Shown piece by piece: positions 47,662 through 56,997 of a DNA stretch of 64,000 nucleotides (its first letter is position 1; each line of letters opens with the position of its first letter). This DNA comes from Coraliomargarita algicola. GTDB lineage: Bacteria; Verrucomicrobiota; Verrucomicrobiia; Opitutales; Coraliomargaritaceae. Position numbers and translations under genes: made by a program. Under the pieces are notes generated by a model that saw only the letters and a list, made by a program, of their open reading frames with translations, was not told the origin of the DNA and searched no databases. The stretch covers positions 1,178,001 to 1,242,000 of the forward strand of contig NZ_CP138858.1 in assembly GCF_033878955.1 (NCBI RefSeq), given 5' to 3'.

Positions 47662-49026
47662 CTATCTTCGTGAGTTTTCACCGATCACATCGTGGGTGCC
47701 GATATCCCGTTTGGCGAAGTCGAGCTGCTGGAGTAAGCGATCCACGACTTCGGGGTGCTGTTTGGCCACGTTGGTGGTCTCGCCAATGTCGTCCTTGAGG
47801 TTATAGAGCGTGAGCTCTGTGATATAAGTGCGGTCCTGGGGCGGCACGTGACTTTGCCATTCTTCGCCTTCCCGGGTCTTGTCCAATTCCGTATGCGGCA
47901 GATGCAGCTTCCAATCCCCCACCCGCACCGCACGCAAGGCTCGGTGTTGGTAGTAGAAGAACGGGCGATTCAGTTCCTGCTGTTGACCATGAAAGATGCC
48001 GGAGATGTCGATGCCATCAATCACACGGTCGGTCGGCACTTTCGCCCCGGCGAGCTGGGCGATGCTGGGAAAGAGATCGATCATCGCCGTCACCAGGTCG
48101 CTGCTCGTGCCGGCCGGCACCTTCCCTGGCGCACGAATGATAAAGGGCACGCGCAGGCCGCCTTCGTAAGTGCTGGTCTTGGCACTACGCAGCGGTTCGG
48201 CATGGCCGCTATCCTTGCCCCGAATCCACCAGGGGCCGTTGTCGCTGGTGAAGATGACATAGGTGTTTTCATCGAGGCCGAGCTCCTTAACTTTATCCAG
48301 CAATCGGCCGGTGTGAAAATCGATCTCTTCGATCACATCGCCGTAGAGGCCCGCGTTCGATTTACCCTTAAACGCTTTCGTAGTCACCAGAGGCGTGTGC
48401 GGCATCGGATGCGCGAGGTAGAAGAAGAAAGGCTCGTCTTTGTTCGTTTCAATAAACTCGATGGCTTTGTTGGTAAAAAGCTCTGTCGGCGAAGGTCGGT
48501 TGGCATGTTTCATCGCAACTTTCTGCCCGGAATAGAGTGGCTTGCATTTACTGTTCTGCCCCCAGAGAGTGACCTCAAAGCCCTGATTGTGTGGCCCGAA
48601 CTCGGGTCTGAAAGTCAACTGACCACGCCCGGAGAGATCCCATTTCCCGGCCATGCCGGTTTTGTAACCGGCATCTTTTAAAATTTCTGCCAGCGTGACT
48701 TCATTGAGCGACATAGCCGGGTGCACCATCAGGCCGTCGTCATGCGCGCCTCTTTCGACTCGCATGGGATAAGATCCCGTCATCAGCGAAGCTCTGGCAG
48801 GGCCGCACACGGTTTGCGCGTAAAAACTGGTCAACTTCATCCCCTCATCCGCCATGCGATCAATGCGTGGCGTGCGAATATTGGGAGAGCCGTAGCAACC
48901 GAGGTCTTGATAGCCCTGATCATCAGTCAGAATGATGATGAAGTTGGGCCGCTGCGCAGCAGACGCGGTAAAGCCGATGCTGCTGGCAGCACAGAAGAGT
49001 AATGCAATCCATTTGTTCATTTTCAT
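47662..49026 (-). CDS. secreted formylglycine-dependent sulfatase (S1 family)
   Basis: A 454-residue sulfatase with signal peptide ('WIALLFCAASSIGFTASAAQ'). The active-site Cys74 is in 'TVCGPARASLMTGSYPMR' (CxPxR); metal ligands are in 'IILTDDQGYQDLGCYG', and 'GMAGKWDLSG' and 'TSDNGPW' carry other conserved residues. It differs substantially from its neighbour at 45045, so it likely acts on a different sulfate position. It lies between the SGNH hydrolase (30-base gap) and the GH-like gene (7-base gap). Confidence 0.93.
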   Translation of the reverse strand: MKMNKWIALLFCAASSIGFTASAAQRPNFIIILTDDQGYQDLGCYGSPNIRTPRIDRMADEGMKLTSFYAQTVCGPARASLMTGSYPMRVERGAHDDGLMVHPAMSLNEVTLAEILKDAGYKTGMAGKWDLSGRGQLTFRPEFGPHNQGFEVTLWGQNSKCKPLYSGQKVAMKHANRPSPTELFTNKAIEFIETNKDEPFFFYLAHPMPHTPLVTTKAFKGKSNAGLYGDVIEEIDFHTGRLLDKVKELGLDENTYVIFTSDNGPWWIRGKDSGHAEPLRSAKTSTYEGGLRVPFIIRAPGKVPAGTSSDLVTAMIDLFPSIAQLAGAKVPTDRVIDGIDISGIFHGQQQELNRPFFYYQHRALRAVRVGDWKLHLPHTELDKTREGEEWQSHVPPQDRTYITELTLYNLKDDIGETTNVAKQHPEVVDRLLQQLDFAKRDIGTHDVIGENSRR

Positions 49027-49056
49027 AAGGGCTTGTATTCTTTGGGCGTGGAAAAT

Positions 49057-49857
49057 TCAGGGGAGGACCGCCTCGATCTTTTCTGCCACCGCATCCGCCA
49101 ATAGCGCCTGTCCCGTTGGGTTAAAATGCACGTTATGCGGAAGTTGTATCGTATCCAGCTTTCCCAAACAAAGCGTGTAGAGCTCGTTCACTGAAACCGC
49201 CTGTTCCTGCATAATTTCGAGTGCAATGGAATTATAGAGCTCCACATCTTCAGGCAGGCGCGCGGGTCCATCCGGCCCTTCAGGATAAGGCGTGGTGGTC
49301 GCAAAAATCAACTGAGCCCCGGTGGCTTTCAGCTTGGTGACAAGCTCGACCAGTTGCTTCTCGTATTGGTCCGGTTCAGCTTGGCGAGGGTCGTCAAACG
49401 ACTCGGAGTTCTTACCGGTCTTTGGGTCAACGTGTTTTAAATCATGTAAACCCCAGTTGAAGTGTATCACATCCCACTTCCGTCCCTGTAACCAGCGGTC
49501 GATATGTCTCACTCCATTGGTGGTGCCCTGACAGTTCTCGGGCTTCCTGCCTCGCGCCGCATAGGGACGGAAGACATTGGCCTTCCCCTCTAATTGTGAA
49601 CGCACCTGGAGCGTATAACTGATCGAAATTGAATCTCCAAGAATAAGCACATTAGGCAGCTCCGGATTGGGCGTCGTTTTCCAGCTCGCCTTCGTAGTTT
49701 TCTTTTCCAAATCCGAACCTGCTTCCGGATGATAAGTGGGCACATCCAAACGGCTGCGCGTGTCGCCATTCGAGAGTGGCGCTGCAACTGTTTTTGCGCT
49801 CAAGACAGCACCGAAGAGCATCAATGCCCCAATTTTTAGATAGTTTGTTATTTTCAT
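49057..49857 (-). CDS. secreted SGNH/GDSL-family hydrolase
   Basis: 266 residues with an N-terminal signal peptide ('LKIGALMLFGAVLSAKTVAA'). Block I 'LILGDSISISY' carries the catalytic Ser76. Block V 'NVHFNPTGQALLADAV' carries the catalytic His (here H-x3-G rather than DxxH, so the Asp is shifted or absent). 'GTTNGVRHIDRWLQG' and 'HFNWGLHDLKH' fit blocks II-III. Such enzymes in glycan clusters usually remove acetyl or other acyl groups. It begins one base after the GH116 stop. Confidence 0.85.
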   Translation of the reverse strand: MKITNYLKIGALMLFGAVLSAKTVAAPLSNGDTRSRLDVPTYHPEAGSDLEKKTTKASWKTTPNPELPNVLILGDSISISYTLQVRSQLEGKANVFRPYAARGRKPENCQGTTNGVRHIDRWLQGRKWDVIHFNWGLHDLKHVDPKTGKNSESFDDPRQAEPDQYEKQLVELVTKLKATGAQLIFATTTPYPEGPDGPARLPEDVELYNSIALEIMQEQAVSVNELYTLCLGKLDTIQLPHNVHFNPTGQALLADAVAEKIEAVLP

Positions 49858-49858
49858 C

Positions 49859-52699
49859 TTATACGAATTGAATCTTTAATTTCTGCCCCGCCTTCAGGCT
49901 CAGCCCATTTTCAAAGTTAAGCATATAGCGTTCAGCCTCTTGTTGGAACTCCGCAGCGATCGACTTGCCGTCGAGCTCGACCTTAGCTCCGCTGGCTATT
50001 GAACCTGCGATCGGCGCGAAGGCCAATGTGTTTAAGCGCAATTGACCATGACGCAGTTCCAGTATTTCCAACTGCTGATCCTGCACGAGCTTTTGCGAGA
50101 ACGTCCCCCAGCCTTCGGCTGTGGTGAAGGGCGCTTTGAAATCCTTAGGCTGAATGCGTGGGGCAAAGGCCAAGTAGCCCTGGGGCCCGTGATACTCGAA
50201 ACCGCAGGCCGCAAGGAAGACACCATAGCTGGCCATCGAGCGCGCGTAGTGGTCGCCGCATTCGATTTCGTTGTATGGATTCCGCTTGGCCGCGCCGTAG
50301 CGCTCGTGCACGGCTTTGATGATGGCGAGTCCTTTTTCGACCAGCTCGGAATCCGGCTCGCCTTCGTAAAGCATGTGCGCGGCGACCTGATATTCGAAGC
50401 CGTTCATACACTCATTGAAGTAGCCGCCCACGCTGGTGAAGCGGTCGGGGTTTTCTTTGGAACGCAGTTTATTACCGGGGATCGCTTCCTTGGCGCCGCC
50501 CTTGGGCCAAGTCGTCATGAGCAAGCCCGCTTCGCCGGGCATGGCATACCAACGGAAAGCGGCTTCGATTTCGCGGTGGTCGAGCGCATACTGCCCGGCG
50601 TCCGGCGCGAAGTTGTATTTCCAAATGCTGTTCAGCGCGGAGACGGTTTCTTGCTTTGGAATGATGCGCCCCAGCCCTACTTGATGCGCCCAAGCCTGCC
50701 CGATCACTTGATCGATATGACAGCCCTTGTTACTATTGAGTGCTTTCTTCCCTGTCGGCTTGTGGATAAAATATTCACCGTCGAAAACTTCCGCCACAAT
50801 GTTCTTATAGCCGCGGTCCAGCAGTGTGCGGCAACGTTTGGCGAAGTCAGCATCCCCCACTTCGAGTGCCATCGCCTCCGCCGCCGCCAAGGCACCGAGG
50901 TAGAGACTACTCAACCAACCCATCGGTCCATACCAGGCGGCATCGAGCGTGTGTGGCTGTGCACCTTCCCACAGGCCGTTGTCATCCGCGTCTTTACTGA
51001 TGAGGAACTCAGTGGCTTGCTTCACGTTCGGCCACATGCGACGCAGGAAGGCATCGTCCGCCGACATCTGATGCTCCCGATAGACGCGCATGATACTGCC
51101 CGCCTGCCCATCGAGCGCTTCTTTGCCGCCCTTCTGATGATACTCGCCACGGTCCTTGATCATGCCGCTATCCGCGTCCATGCCGATCTCGTTGTCAAAA
51201 TCGACCTTTTCACGGAAGGCGCGCTCCACCTCAGGAAAGATGCGTCCCAAGGCCTGCGAATAATACCAGACGTGCGTGCAGGTGCCTGGACAGCACTCGA
51301 CGCCCTCCCAGCCGTAAGGACGGCCATTTTCAAAATAATGAAAGGTCTGCGTGGCGATACAGTCGAGTCCGATAAAGCTGCGGTCGAGCAGCCAGTATGG
51401 CAGCGTGCTGTCATACCAAGTTTGATTCCAGGCAAGCGTGCTTTCGAGGATGCGTTTATTATCGCTAGCCAAATATTCAGCAACCGCTTCAGCCGAGTCG
51501 AAATAATTGCTATATAAGCGCTTTCTGCCACGGAAGATATGACGCGAATCCTGACGGCTCCCCTTCAACGGTTCGGCATCCATCTCGGCATAGTTGGGGA
51601 AGAACCAAGTGATGGCAAAATCAACCGTCCTGGACTCGCCAGGCGCGAGTTCAAAATGGGCAAACAGTCCACCTGCCAGAGGATCATTGAGCGCTTTGCT
51701 GGCTGACGCACCCGCCTGCATTCCGGATGCCTGATCGACAAATGCCGCAGGCTCTACGCTGCCGTCGAGCGAAGTGACTGCTTTAACGCTCAGGCCAGCT
51801 TCCTGCGGATTCTGCAACAACGACAAGCTCATCGAGCCGTAGCCGTGCTTCGCCTCTAGCCCGGCACCTTCGATGCTGCTCAGGATGCTGGCGCGATTCT
51901 GCGACTGCACATAGGTGTTACGACGCTCCCCCTGCGCGTCTTTCGGCAGGTAGGGGCAAACCGTATTCTGCAGCCATCCACCTAGATCTACCTCGACAGA
52001 TTGATCGGAGGGATTCGTCACCGTGTAGCGCATCACCGTCGCTGGAATGGCTGAGTCCTTCGCATTGAGCGGAATGAAAGGGCTGAAAGCTTCGAGCTGC
52101 ACTGTGACCGGGCAGTCCGCATCCGCATAGCTGACCTTGCCGACCGGATACTCGCCACGAAATTGCACATCCGGAAAGCCCTGACGATCCAGCGTCTTCG
52201 TGCCCGCCTGGGTGCGGATCAAAAATCCCTGCGTCAGCTCGACGCCATTTTGCACACTATAAGGGTCACCCTGTGCGACCGGCTCGGCATAGTGCCCGCC
52301 CATGGGAAAGGCTAGAATCTTATTGCCCGGATTCGGCACGCGGTAGTAGTTACTCTTGAAAATATCCCAGAGCCACAGCTTGCCGTCACCACCGAGGTAA
52401 AGCTGACCACAGCCCATGCCACCAATCGGCATACCGACATACTTGAGCTCGCCCCCTTTGAAGACCTCAGCCACGCCGCGCTGAGTCAAGGAGGCCAACC
52501 ACTGCGCGGATAACTTCTTATCGAATGGTATCAGATGCTTGGATAGATCCGATTTCGAAAAGGGGCCTGCCATGACAGGAAAACCGGAAAAAGACAGCCC
52601 CGCAGCGGAGAGCGCACCCGCCTTGAGGAAGCGACGTCGCGACACATCAGCCCGGAGGACTGAATCCTTGTTCGTGGCGATAGGTTTATCCTTTACCAT
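49859..52699 (-). CDS. GH116-type beta-glucosidase/beta-xylosidase (GBA2-like), Tat-exported
   Basis: 946 residues. A twin-arginine signal, 'SRRRFLKAGALSAAGLSFSG' (residues 20-39), directs export in folded form. The N-terminal beta-sandwich ('VGMPIGGMGCGQLYLGGDGKLWLWDIFKSNYYRV') and the C-terminal (alpha/alpha)6 barrel ('WEGVECCPGTCTHVWYYSQALGRIFPEVER', 'MDADSGMIKDRGEYH', 'NLWEGAQPHTLDAAWYGPMGWLSSLYLGAL'-like segments) follow the GBA2/DUF608 architecture of GH116. The family cleaves beta-linked glucose or xylose. First gene of the five-gene cluster with SGNH, two sulfatases and a GH-like protein. Confidence 0.87.
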   Translation of the reverse strand: MVKDKPIATNKDSVLRADVSRRRFLKAGALSAAGLSFSGFPVMAGPFSKSDLSKHLIPFDKKLSAQWLASLTQRGVAEVFKGGELKYVGMPIGGMGCGQLYLGGDGKLWLWDIFKSNYYRVPNPGNKILAFPMGGHYAEPVAQGDPYSVQNGVELTQGFLIRTQAGTKTLDRQGFPDVQFRGEYPVGKVSYADADCPVTVQLEAFSPFIPLNAKDSAIPATVMRYTVTNPSDQSVEVDLGGWLQNTVCPYLPKDAQGERRNTYVQSQNRASILSSIEGAGLEAKHGYGSMSLSLLQNPQEAGLSVKAVTSLDGSVEPAAFVDQASGMQAGASASKALNDPLAGGLFAHFELAPGESRTVDFAITWFFPNYAEMDAEPLKGSRQDSRHIFRGRKRLYSNYFDSAEAVAEYLASDNKRILESTLAWNQTWYDSTLPYWLLDRSFIGLDCIATQTFHYFENGRPYGWEGVECCPGTCTHVWYYSQALGRIFPEVERAFREKVDFDNEIGMDADSGMIKDRGEYHQKGGKEALDGQAGSIMRVYREHQMSADDAFLRRMWPNVKQATEFLISKDADDNGLWEGAQPHTLDAAWYGPMGWLSSLYLGALAAAEAMALEVGDADFAKRCRTLLDRGYKNIVAEVFDGEYFIHKPTGKKALNSNKGCHIDQVIGQAWAHQVGLGRIIPKQETVSALNSIWKYNFAPDAGQYALDHREIEAAFRWYAMPGEAGLLMTTWPKGGAKEAIPGNKLRSKENPDRFTSVGGYFNECMNGFEYQVAAHMLYEGEPDSELVEKGLAIIKAVHERYGAAKRNPYNEIECGDHYARSMASYGVFLAACGFEYHGPQGYLAFAPRIQPKDFKAPFTTAEGWGTFSQKLVQDQQLEILELRHGQLRLNTLAFAPIAGSIASGAKVELDGKSIAAEFQQEAERYMLNFENGLSLKAGQKLKIQFV

Positions 52700-52704
52700 G
52701 CTTT

Positions 52705-52710
52705 ATTATA
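52705..52710 (-). promoter_or_regulatory. candidate -10 box of the GH116 operon (possibly leaderless)
   Basis: TATAAT on the minus strand ends five bases before the GH116 ATG, which would put the transcription start at or next to the start codon. The -35 at 17 bases (GTATGC) is poor. Confidence 0.3.
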
Positions 52711-52956
52711 ACATGATAGAGCCTCTAGCATACCACGTAGAAACATGATACGCTTCACCAAAACCTACGATACAGCTTGCTTAGTCCATTCTCCATTCGG
52801 GTCGGAATCTACACAGCACCTGTCTGGGCGCACTCAATTCAAATATACACACTCCAATGGATTCACGTGGTGATCAAACTCAATCCTATCGTAAGATAGT
52901 CATTTTCTCTAGATTCAAACAAGAATAGAACGTCAGTTATCAAGTATACTAAATCA

Positions 52957-55233
52957 TTATTCTATCCCACTGATGGCTAAAAGACTCTCGACGAATCCTG
53001 AGTAAGTCTCATCAAAACAAAGATGTTTAACTTTCTTTAAATCCATTTCCGCAGTGGATTGCACGATCTCAGGATAGACCGCGATTTTCGCGGATTTTTT
53101 AACATATACTGGGATACGGGAAACTGGCATCCGAATTTGTTTTAACCAAATCTCGCCCGTGAGTGTTTCACCTGTCCAAAAATCAACCCATTCACCCTTC
53201 GGCAAATAAACGTCGCGAATACCTTCGTCATTAGCAATTGGAGCGATCAATAGGTCGTCACCAAAGTAATATTGATCGTTTATATGCCAGCACATGGGGT
53301 CCTCTTCATGGTGCAGAATTAAGCTGCGCATCAAAGGCAGGCCAGTTTCGCTGGCGACTTTCGATTGCTCAAGAATATATGGAATAAGCATATAGCGTAG
53401 ATTCAACCAACTGCGGACATCATCTTCTACCGTTGGGTAGTGCCATGGCTCTCGTGGCCATTGACCATGGTAACGCATATGAGACTCAAAGACACCAAAC
53501 TGCGTCCAGCGTAGATACATCAGGTCAGAAGGCTTGGATTTGAAAGCAACTGGATAACCATAAAATCCTGGAAGGTCGCAACTCCAATAAGCAAATCCGC
53601 TGAGCCCCACGTTGAGCGCTCCTTTCAGTGTTGAAAGCATACCATTCCAGCTGCATTGTGTATCCCCCCCCCAGTGTACGGGATTGCGTTGCGACCCAGC
53701 CCAGCCAGCACGTGCCCAAATCAACCCTGTACCGGTTTTCTCTTTGGTCACATCCGCTGCTGCCTGCTGGTAAAGCATTCCGTAAATATTATGAAGCCGA
53801 TCATAATCCATCTGATAGTCGGCCAAAGTAATATCTTCACCGAAGTCCGTCTTGATAGCCGCCACTCCCATATCAAACAAATCAGACAACATATCCTGAT
53901 ACCATTTGACTGCAGCCGGATTGGAAAAATCAATGTGCCCAGCGTTCATACCAGTGCCCCAATCACTGCCAGTAAAATCCCCATCAGCCTTACTTTCACC
54001 TAAGTATCCCAGCTCAACAGCTTCTGCCGCCCGACTGCTCGTGCGTCGGATATAGGGCGTTTGCCAAAGCGTTAGTTTATAATTCTGTTCCCCCAGTTCT
54101 TCTATGAATTTTCTAGGGTCTGGAAAACGCGAGCCAAATTTCCAGTCACAGATCCAATCCTCTTCAAACCACGCGGTATCAACATGCAGCACATCAGCTG
54201 GATGTTTACGTTCCCTCAATTTACGAGCGACTTCACGCACTTCTTCAGCTGAGTAGTAAGTAACCCGAGCCATCCACATGCCATAGGACCACAGCGGTAG
54301 CTCCGGCACAAACCCCGTCAGACGGCAATAGTTCTTTAAAATTTCAGCAATCGAACTGCCACCGACGACAAATAAATCGATCACAGGCTCCTCAATCATT
54401 GCACTAACAGAGTTGGAGGACACAGCAGCCATCGAGAGGCGGGTATTGTATGAAGTATGGATGAAAATCGCATAGCCCCGACTAGATATATACATCGGAA
54501 CATTCTTATAGGTGCGGCGAGAATTAGTGCCAATACCATCTGTATTCTCAACTTGAATGACTTGCCCTCGCAAATCCAGATTGCAAAAGCGCTCCCCCGT
54601 GCCGACAAATTTTTCCAACTGATCACAATAAACTGAGAAGAAGGATCGCTTTGCTTGACCGCCTCCTTCGATGTATCCCATGCCAAGCGACTCGATCACC
54701 GAGGAATTAAATGCATCCATATTGACAAACTGCACTTTTGTATCGGGATTAGGATATACAGATAGCTGGGGTTGATCTGGAAACACAAAATTCTTATCAT
54801 CACGCCAAGCTTCGACCACCGCGGGTGTATGATCGACCTCAACATAACAACGTTCCTTCGCTCCCAGAACTTTCCATCCATTCGCTTGCTTCTCCACATT
54901 CAGAGGCACAGGTGTCAACTCCGGATCGATCGATAAGATCGGCCCGGAGTCGCTCATCAAACTGCCATCAAAGGCACACCTCATACGAATGATCTGATCG
55001 CTGTAGGCTTTAACCTCAAACAAATGCTCCGCCTTCTGGGCAGTCTTGGCAGCAGGCTGGTATTCTGAAAATTTTGGCATCTCAACCAATGATTCAAAGG
55101 CAAAGTTCAACTGCACTTTGCCCTCGCACTGTTTGGCCTCGTTTAAGTGCCCACCGACATATACGACGTTGTTCTTGGATTCTGGAGTATCCAGATCCAG
55201 CATATCACCTGGATAGTAATTAGTTTGTTTCAT
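52957..55233 (-). CDS. GH31 alpha-glycosidase (YicI-like alpha-xylosidase)
   Basis: 758 residues without a signal peptide, so cytoplasmic. The catalytic nucleophile is Asp463 in 'VAAIKTDFGEDI'; the preceding blocks 'LWSYGMWMARVTYYSAEEVREVARKLRERKHPADVLHVDTAWFEEDWICDWKF' and 'GLSGFAYWSCDLPGFYG' are those of YicI-type GH31. The KTDFGE form favours alpha-xylosidase over alpha-glucosidase, but specificity is inferred. It lies 88 bases downstream of a GPH-family sugar symporter, as YicI does next to YicJ in E. coli. Confidence 0.92.
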   Translation of the reverse strand: MKQTNYYPGDMLDLDTPESKNNVVYVGGHLNEAKQCEGKVQLNFAFESLVEMPKFSEYQPAAKTAQKAEHLFEVKAYSDQIIRMRCAFDGSLMSDSGPILSIDPELTPVPLNVEKQANGWKVLGAKERCYVEVDHTPAVVEAWRDDKNFVFPDQPQLSVYPNPDTKVQFVNMDAFNSSVIESLGMGYIEGGGQAKRSFFSVYCDQLEKFVGTGERFCNLDLRGQVIQVENTDGIGTNSRRTYKNVPMYISSRGYAIFIHTSYNTRLSMAAVSSNSVSAMIEEPVIDLFVVGGSSIAEILKNYCRLTGFVPELPLWSYGMWMARVTYYSAEEVREVARKLRERKHPADVLHVDTAWFEEDWICDWKFGSRFPDPRKFIEELGEQNYKLTLWQTPYIRRTSSRAAEAVELGYLGESKADGDFTGSDWGTGMNAGHIDFSNPAAVKWYQDMLSDLFDMGVAAIKTDFGEDITLADYQMDYDRLHNIYGMLYQQAAADVTKEKTGTGLIWARAGWAGSQRNPVHWGGDTQCSWNGMLSTLKGALNVGLSGFAYWSCDLPGFYGYPVAFKSKPSDLMYLRWTQFGVFESHMRYHGQWPREPWHYPTVEDDVRSWLNLRYMLIPYILEQSKVASETGLPLMRSLILHHEEDPMCWHINDQYYFGDDLLIAPIANDEGIRDVYLPKGEWVDFWTGETLTGEIWLKQIRMPVSRIPVYVKKSAKIAVYPEIVQSTAEMDLKKVKHLCFDETYSGFVESLLAISGIE

Positions 55234-55256
55234 ATCTCTGAGTATTAAAGATTAGC

Positions 55257-55271
55257 GGCAATTAAATTGCC
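55257..55271. promoter_or_regulatory. perfect palindrome upstream of the GH31 gene
   Basis: GGCAATT-A-AATTGCC, seven-base arms around a central A, 24-38 bases upstream of the GH31 start. It may be a regulator site or an mRNA hairpin. Confidence 0.4.
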
Positions 55272-55321
55272 GTGTTATATCCTATTCTATAAATCCAGCG
55301 CTTAGATCACGCGGTTATAAA

Positions 55322-56725
55322 TCAGACGGCATTTCTACGCTCTTCGAGAGTATCGCGGATTTCCTGCATCTTTTCTTTGGTCAATGCGAATTTCACTAGG
55401 CAATAGAAACTCAAAGAATAGAAAAGAAACGGCAGCAGAATCATCAGTATTCGCATCAACAGGAAGGTGTTCTCTGGCTGGTCGCCGCGCAGTTCTTGAT
55501 CAAACCCGGTAATATTAAGAATGACACCCGAGCATACCATTGCAATAGCGACAGTGACTTTAACTAACCAACCGCCCAAAGCGCTATAGGTTCCCTCACG
55601 GCGAAGCCCATTCTTATATTCATCGTAATCCGGATAATCTGATTGCAAAGAGCTATATAGCATCCAGAACCCAGCTGTGATTGGCCCCATGTAGAATCCA
55701 CTAACAAAGATCAGATAAGGATAATTGGGATTGTATAGAAACCACTTGGCCAAGACACCGACGATAGTGATGCCGAGCAAAACCATAATGACCTTACGCT
55801 TATCGTAATTCATAAAATAGCGAACGAGCAGAAATATGGTTAAAAGCTCCATCAACTTCAGCAAAGTCATGTTGAGCGCCGAAAACATCGCCCCCTTCAC
55901 GAGGTTGCCTTCGAAAACATAGAAAATTTCAACGTACTGAGCGAGAAAACCAACAATGTTATTGCCGAAAACGATCCCCAGACCGATGCCTTTCATCAGG
56001 AGGAAGTTTCGGTCGCACAAAAATTCTTTGAAAGATTTGAAAATTGAGACTTTCTCCTGCTTCACCGCTAATTTACGATAGCGTTCTTGCGGCACGACTC
56101 CGGAAAATACTCCGAAAATAATCATGAACAAGGCAATCACCACAGCAAGCACTCGCATAGATGCCTCTGGCGACTCAAACCAACCCATTTGAGTCAGCGA
56201 AAAGGTCCATCCATAAACTATAAAAATAAACACGTTGGCAACCGAGCAGGCTGCTCGAACACGCGAACGTTCAGAGTAATCGGGTGTCAATTCTACAGAT
56301 AATGTATTATAAGGCACCGAGACTACAGTGAAACAGGCATAGAAAAGCAAACACGCGCCAAAAAAGTAACCAGACTTCTGAAAATCGCTCCAATTTGGAT
56401 CCATCCACCAGATAAGTGGAAAAACTAAGCCAGTTAGAACAGAACCTATGATGATATAAGGTTTTCGCCGACCATAGTTCAATCGACTATTATCCGAAAC
56501 CCGGCCCATAATCGGATCCAACAAGCCGTCCCATATCCGCATTACGGCCAAAATCAGCCCAATGACAGCGGGGTCCATCCCATAGATGATGTTAAGCACC
56601 GGCTTACCAATAATCTGTAGACCATTGGCGCCCATCGCCACGCATACAATGCCACCACCAAATGCTGCTTTTGCCGCCAGACTTACTTTATCAACATCTT
56701 TGGTTAAATTCTGATTTTTGCTCAT
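55322..56725 (-). CDS. GPH-family (MelB/YicJ-like) sugar:cation symporter
   Basis: 467 residues, about 12 membrane helices. The family motif in the loop between helices 2 and 3 is 'WDGLLDPIMGRVSDNSRLNYGRRKPYIIIGS', with the cation-site aspartates; 'YNTLSVELTPDYSERSRV' is also characteristic. The N-terminus is unusual for MelB in having a ~20-residue hydrophilic lead. It probably imports the (xylosyl- or glucosyl-) oligosaccharide cleaved by the GH31 enzyme encoded next. A hairpin just upstream of the start contains the only ribosome-binding-site-like AGGAG. Confidence 0.9.
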   Translation of the reverse strand: MSKNQNLTKDVDKVSLAAKAAFGGGIVCVAMGANGLQIIGKPVLNIIYGMDPAVIGLILAVMRIWDGLLDPIMGRVSDNSRLNYGRRKPYIIIGSVLTGLVFPLIWWMDPNWSDFQKSGYFFGACLLFYACFTVVSVPYNTLSVELTPDYSERSRVRAACSVANVFIFIVYGWTFSLTQMGWFESPEASMRVLAVVIALFMIIFGVFSGVVPQERYRKLAVKQEKVSIFKSFKEFLCDRNFLLMKGIGLGIVFGNNIVGFLAQYVEIFYVFEGNLVKGAMFSALNMTLLKLMELLTIFLLVRYFMNYDKRKVIMVLLGITIVGVLAKWFLYNPNYPYLIFVSGFYMGPITAGFWMLYSSLQSDYPDYDEYKNGLRREGTYSALGGWLVKVTVAIAMVCSGVILNITGFDQELRGDQPENTFLLMRILMILLPFLFYSLSFYCLVKFALTKEKMQEIRDTLEERRNAV

Positions 56726-56730
56726 GGATA

Positions 56731-56746
56731 AGGAGTTTCGACTCCT
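56731..56746 (-). promoter_or_regulatory. hairpin containing the AGGAG upstream of the symporter start
   Basis: On the minus strand AGGAGT-CGAA-ACTCCT forms a 6-bp stem five bases before the ATG. AGGAG is the only Shine-Dalgarno-like sequence but sits in the stem and 17 bases from the start. Confidence 0.3.
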
Positions 56747-56936
56747 CGGCGTTCAAACAGATTGAATGCGAAGGAAGTGCTTAGGGATAATCGAGGGATA
56801 TTTTTTTTATTCTACTTCAGTTTATTCACCTGTTTGGGGCGTATATTCTTTTTCATTACATTTAAATAAATACCCCACATTCGACTAAACTAACTGCGAA
56901 AAATAGGAGCTCAAGCTAGGCATCAGCGAATGTTAG

Positions 56937-56946
56937 TTTACGTAAA
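56937..56946. promoter_or_regulatory. candidate LacI-family operator (TTTACGTAAA)
   Basis: A perfect 10-bp palindrome with central CG, in the spacer upstream of the GPH symporter (start 56725) and downstream of the Verru_Chthon-type gene. Similar sites are at 61088 and 63324. Confidence 0.45.
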
Positions 56947-56997
56947 ATAATCAACATAGCCGATGATAACGACTATTGGAAACCGGCAGCACTCCGC

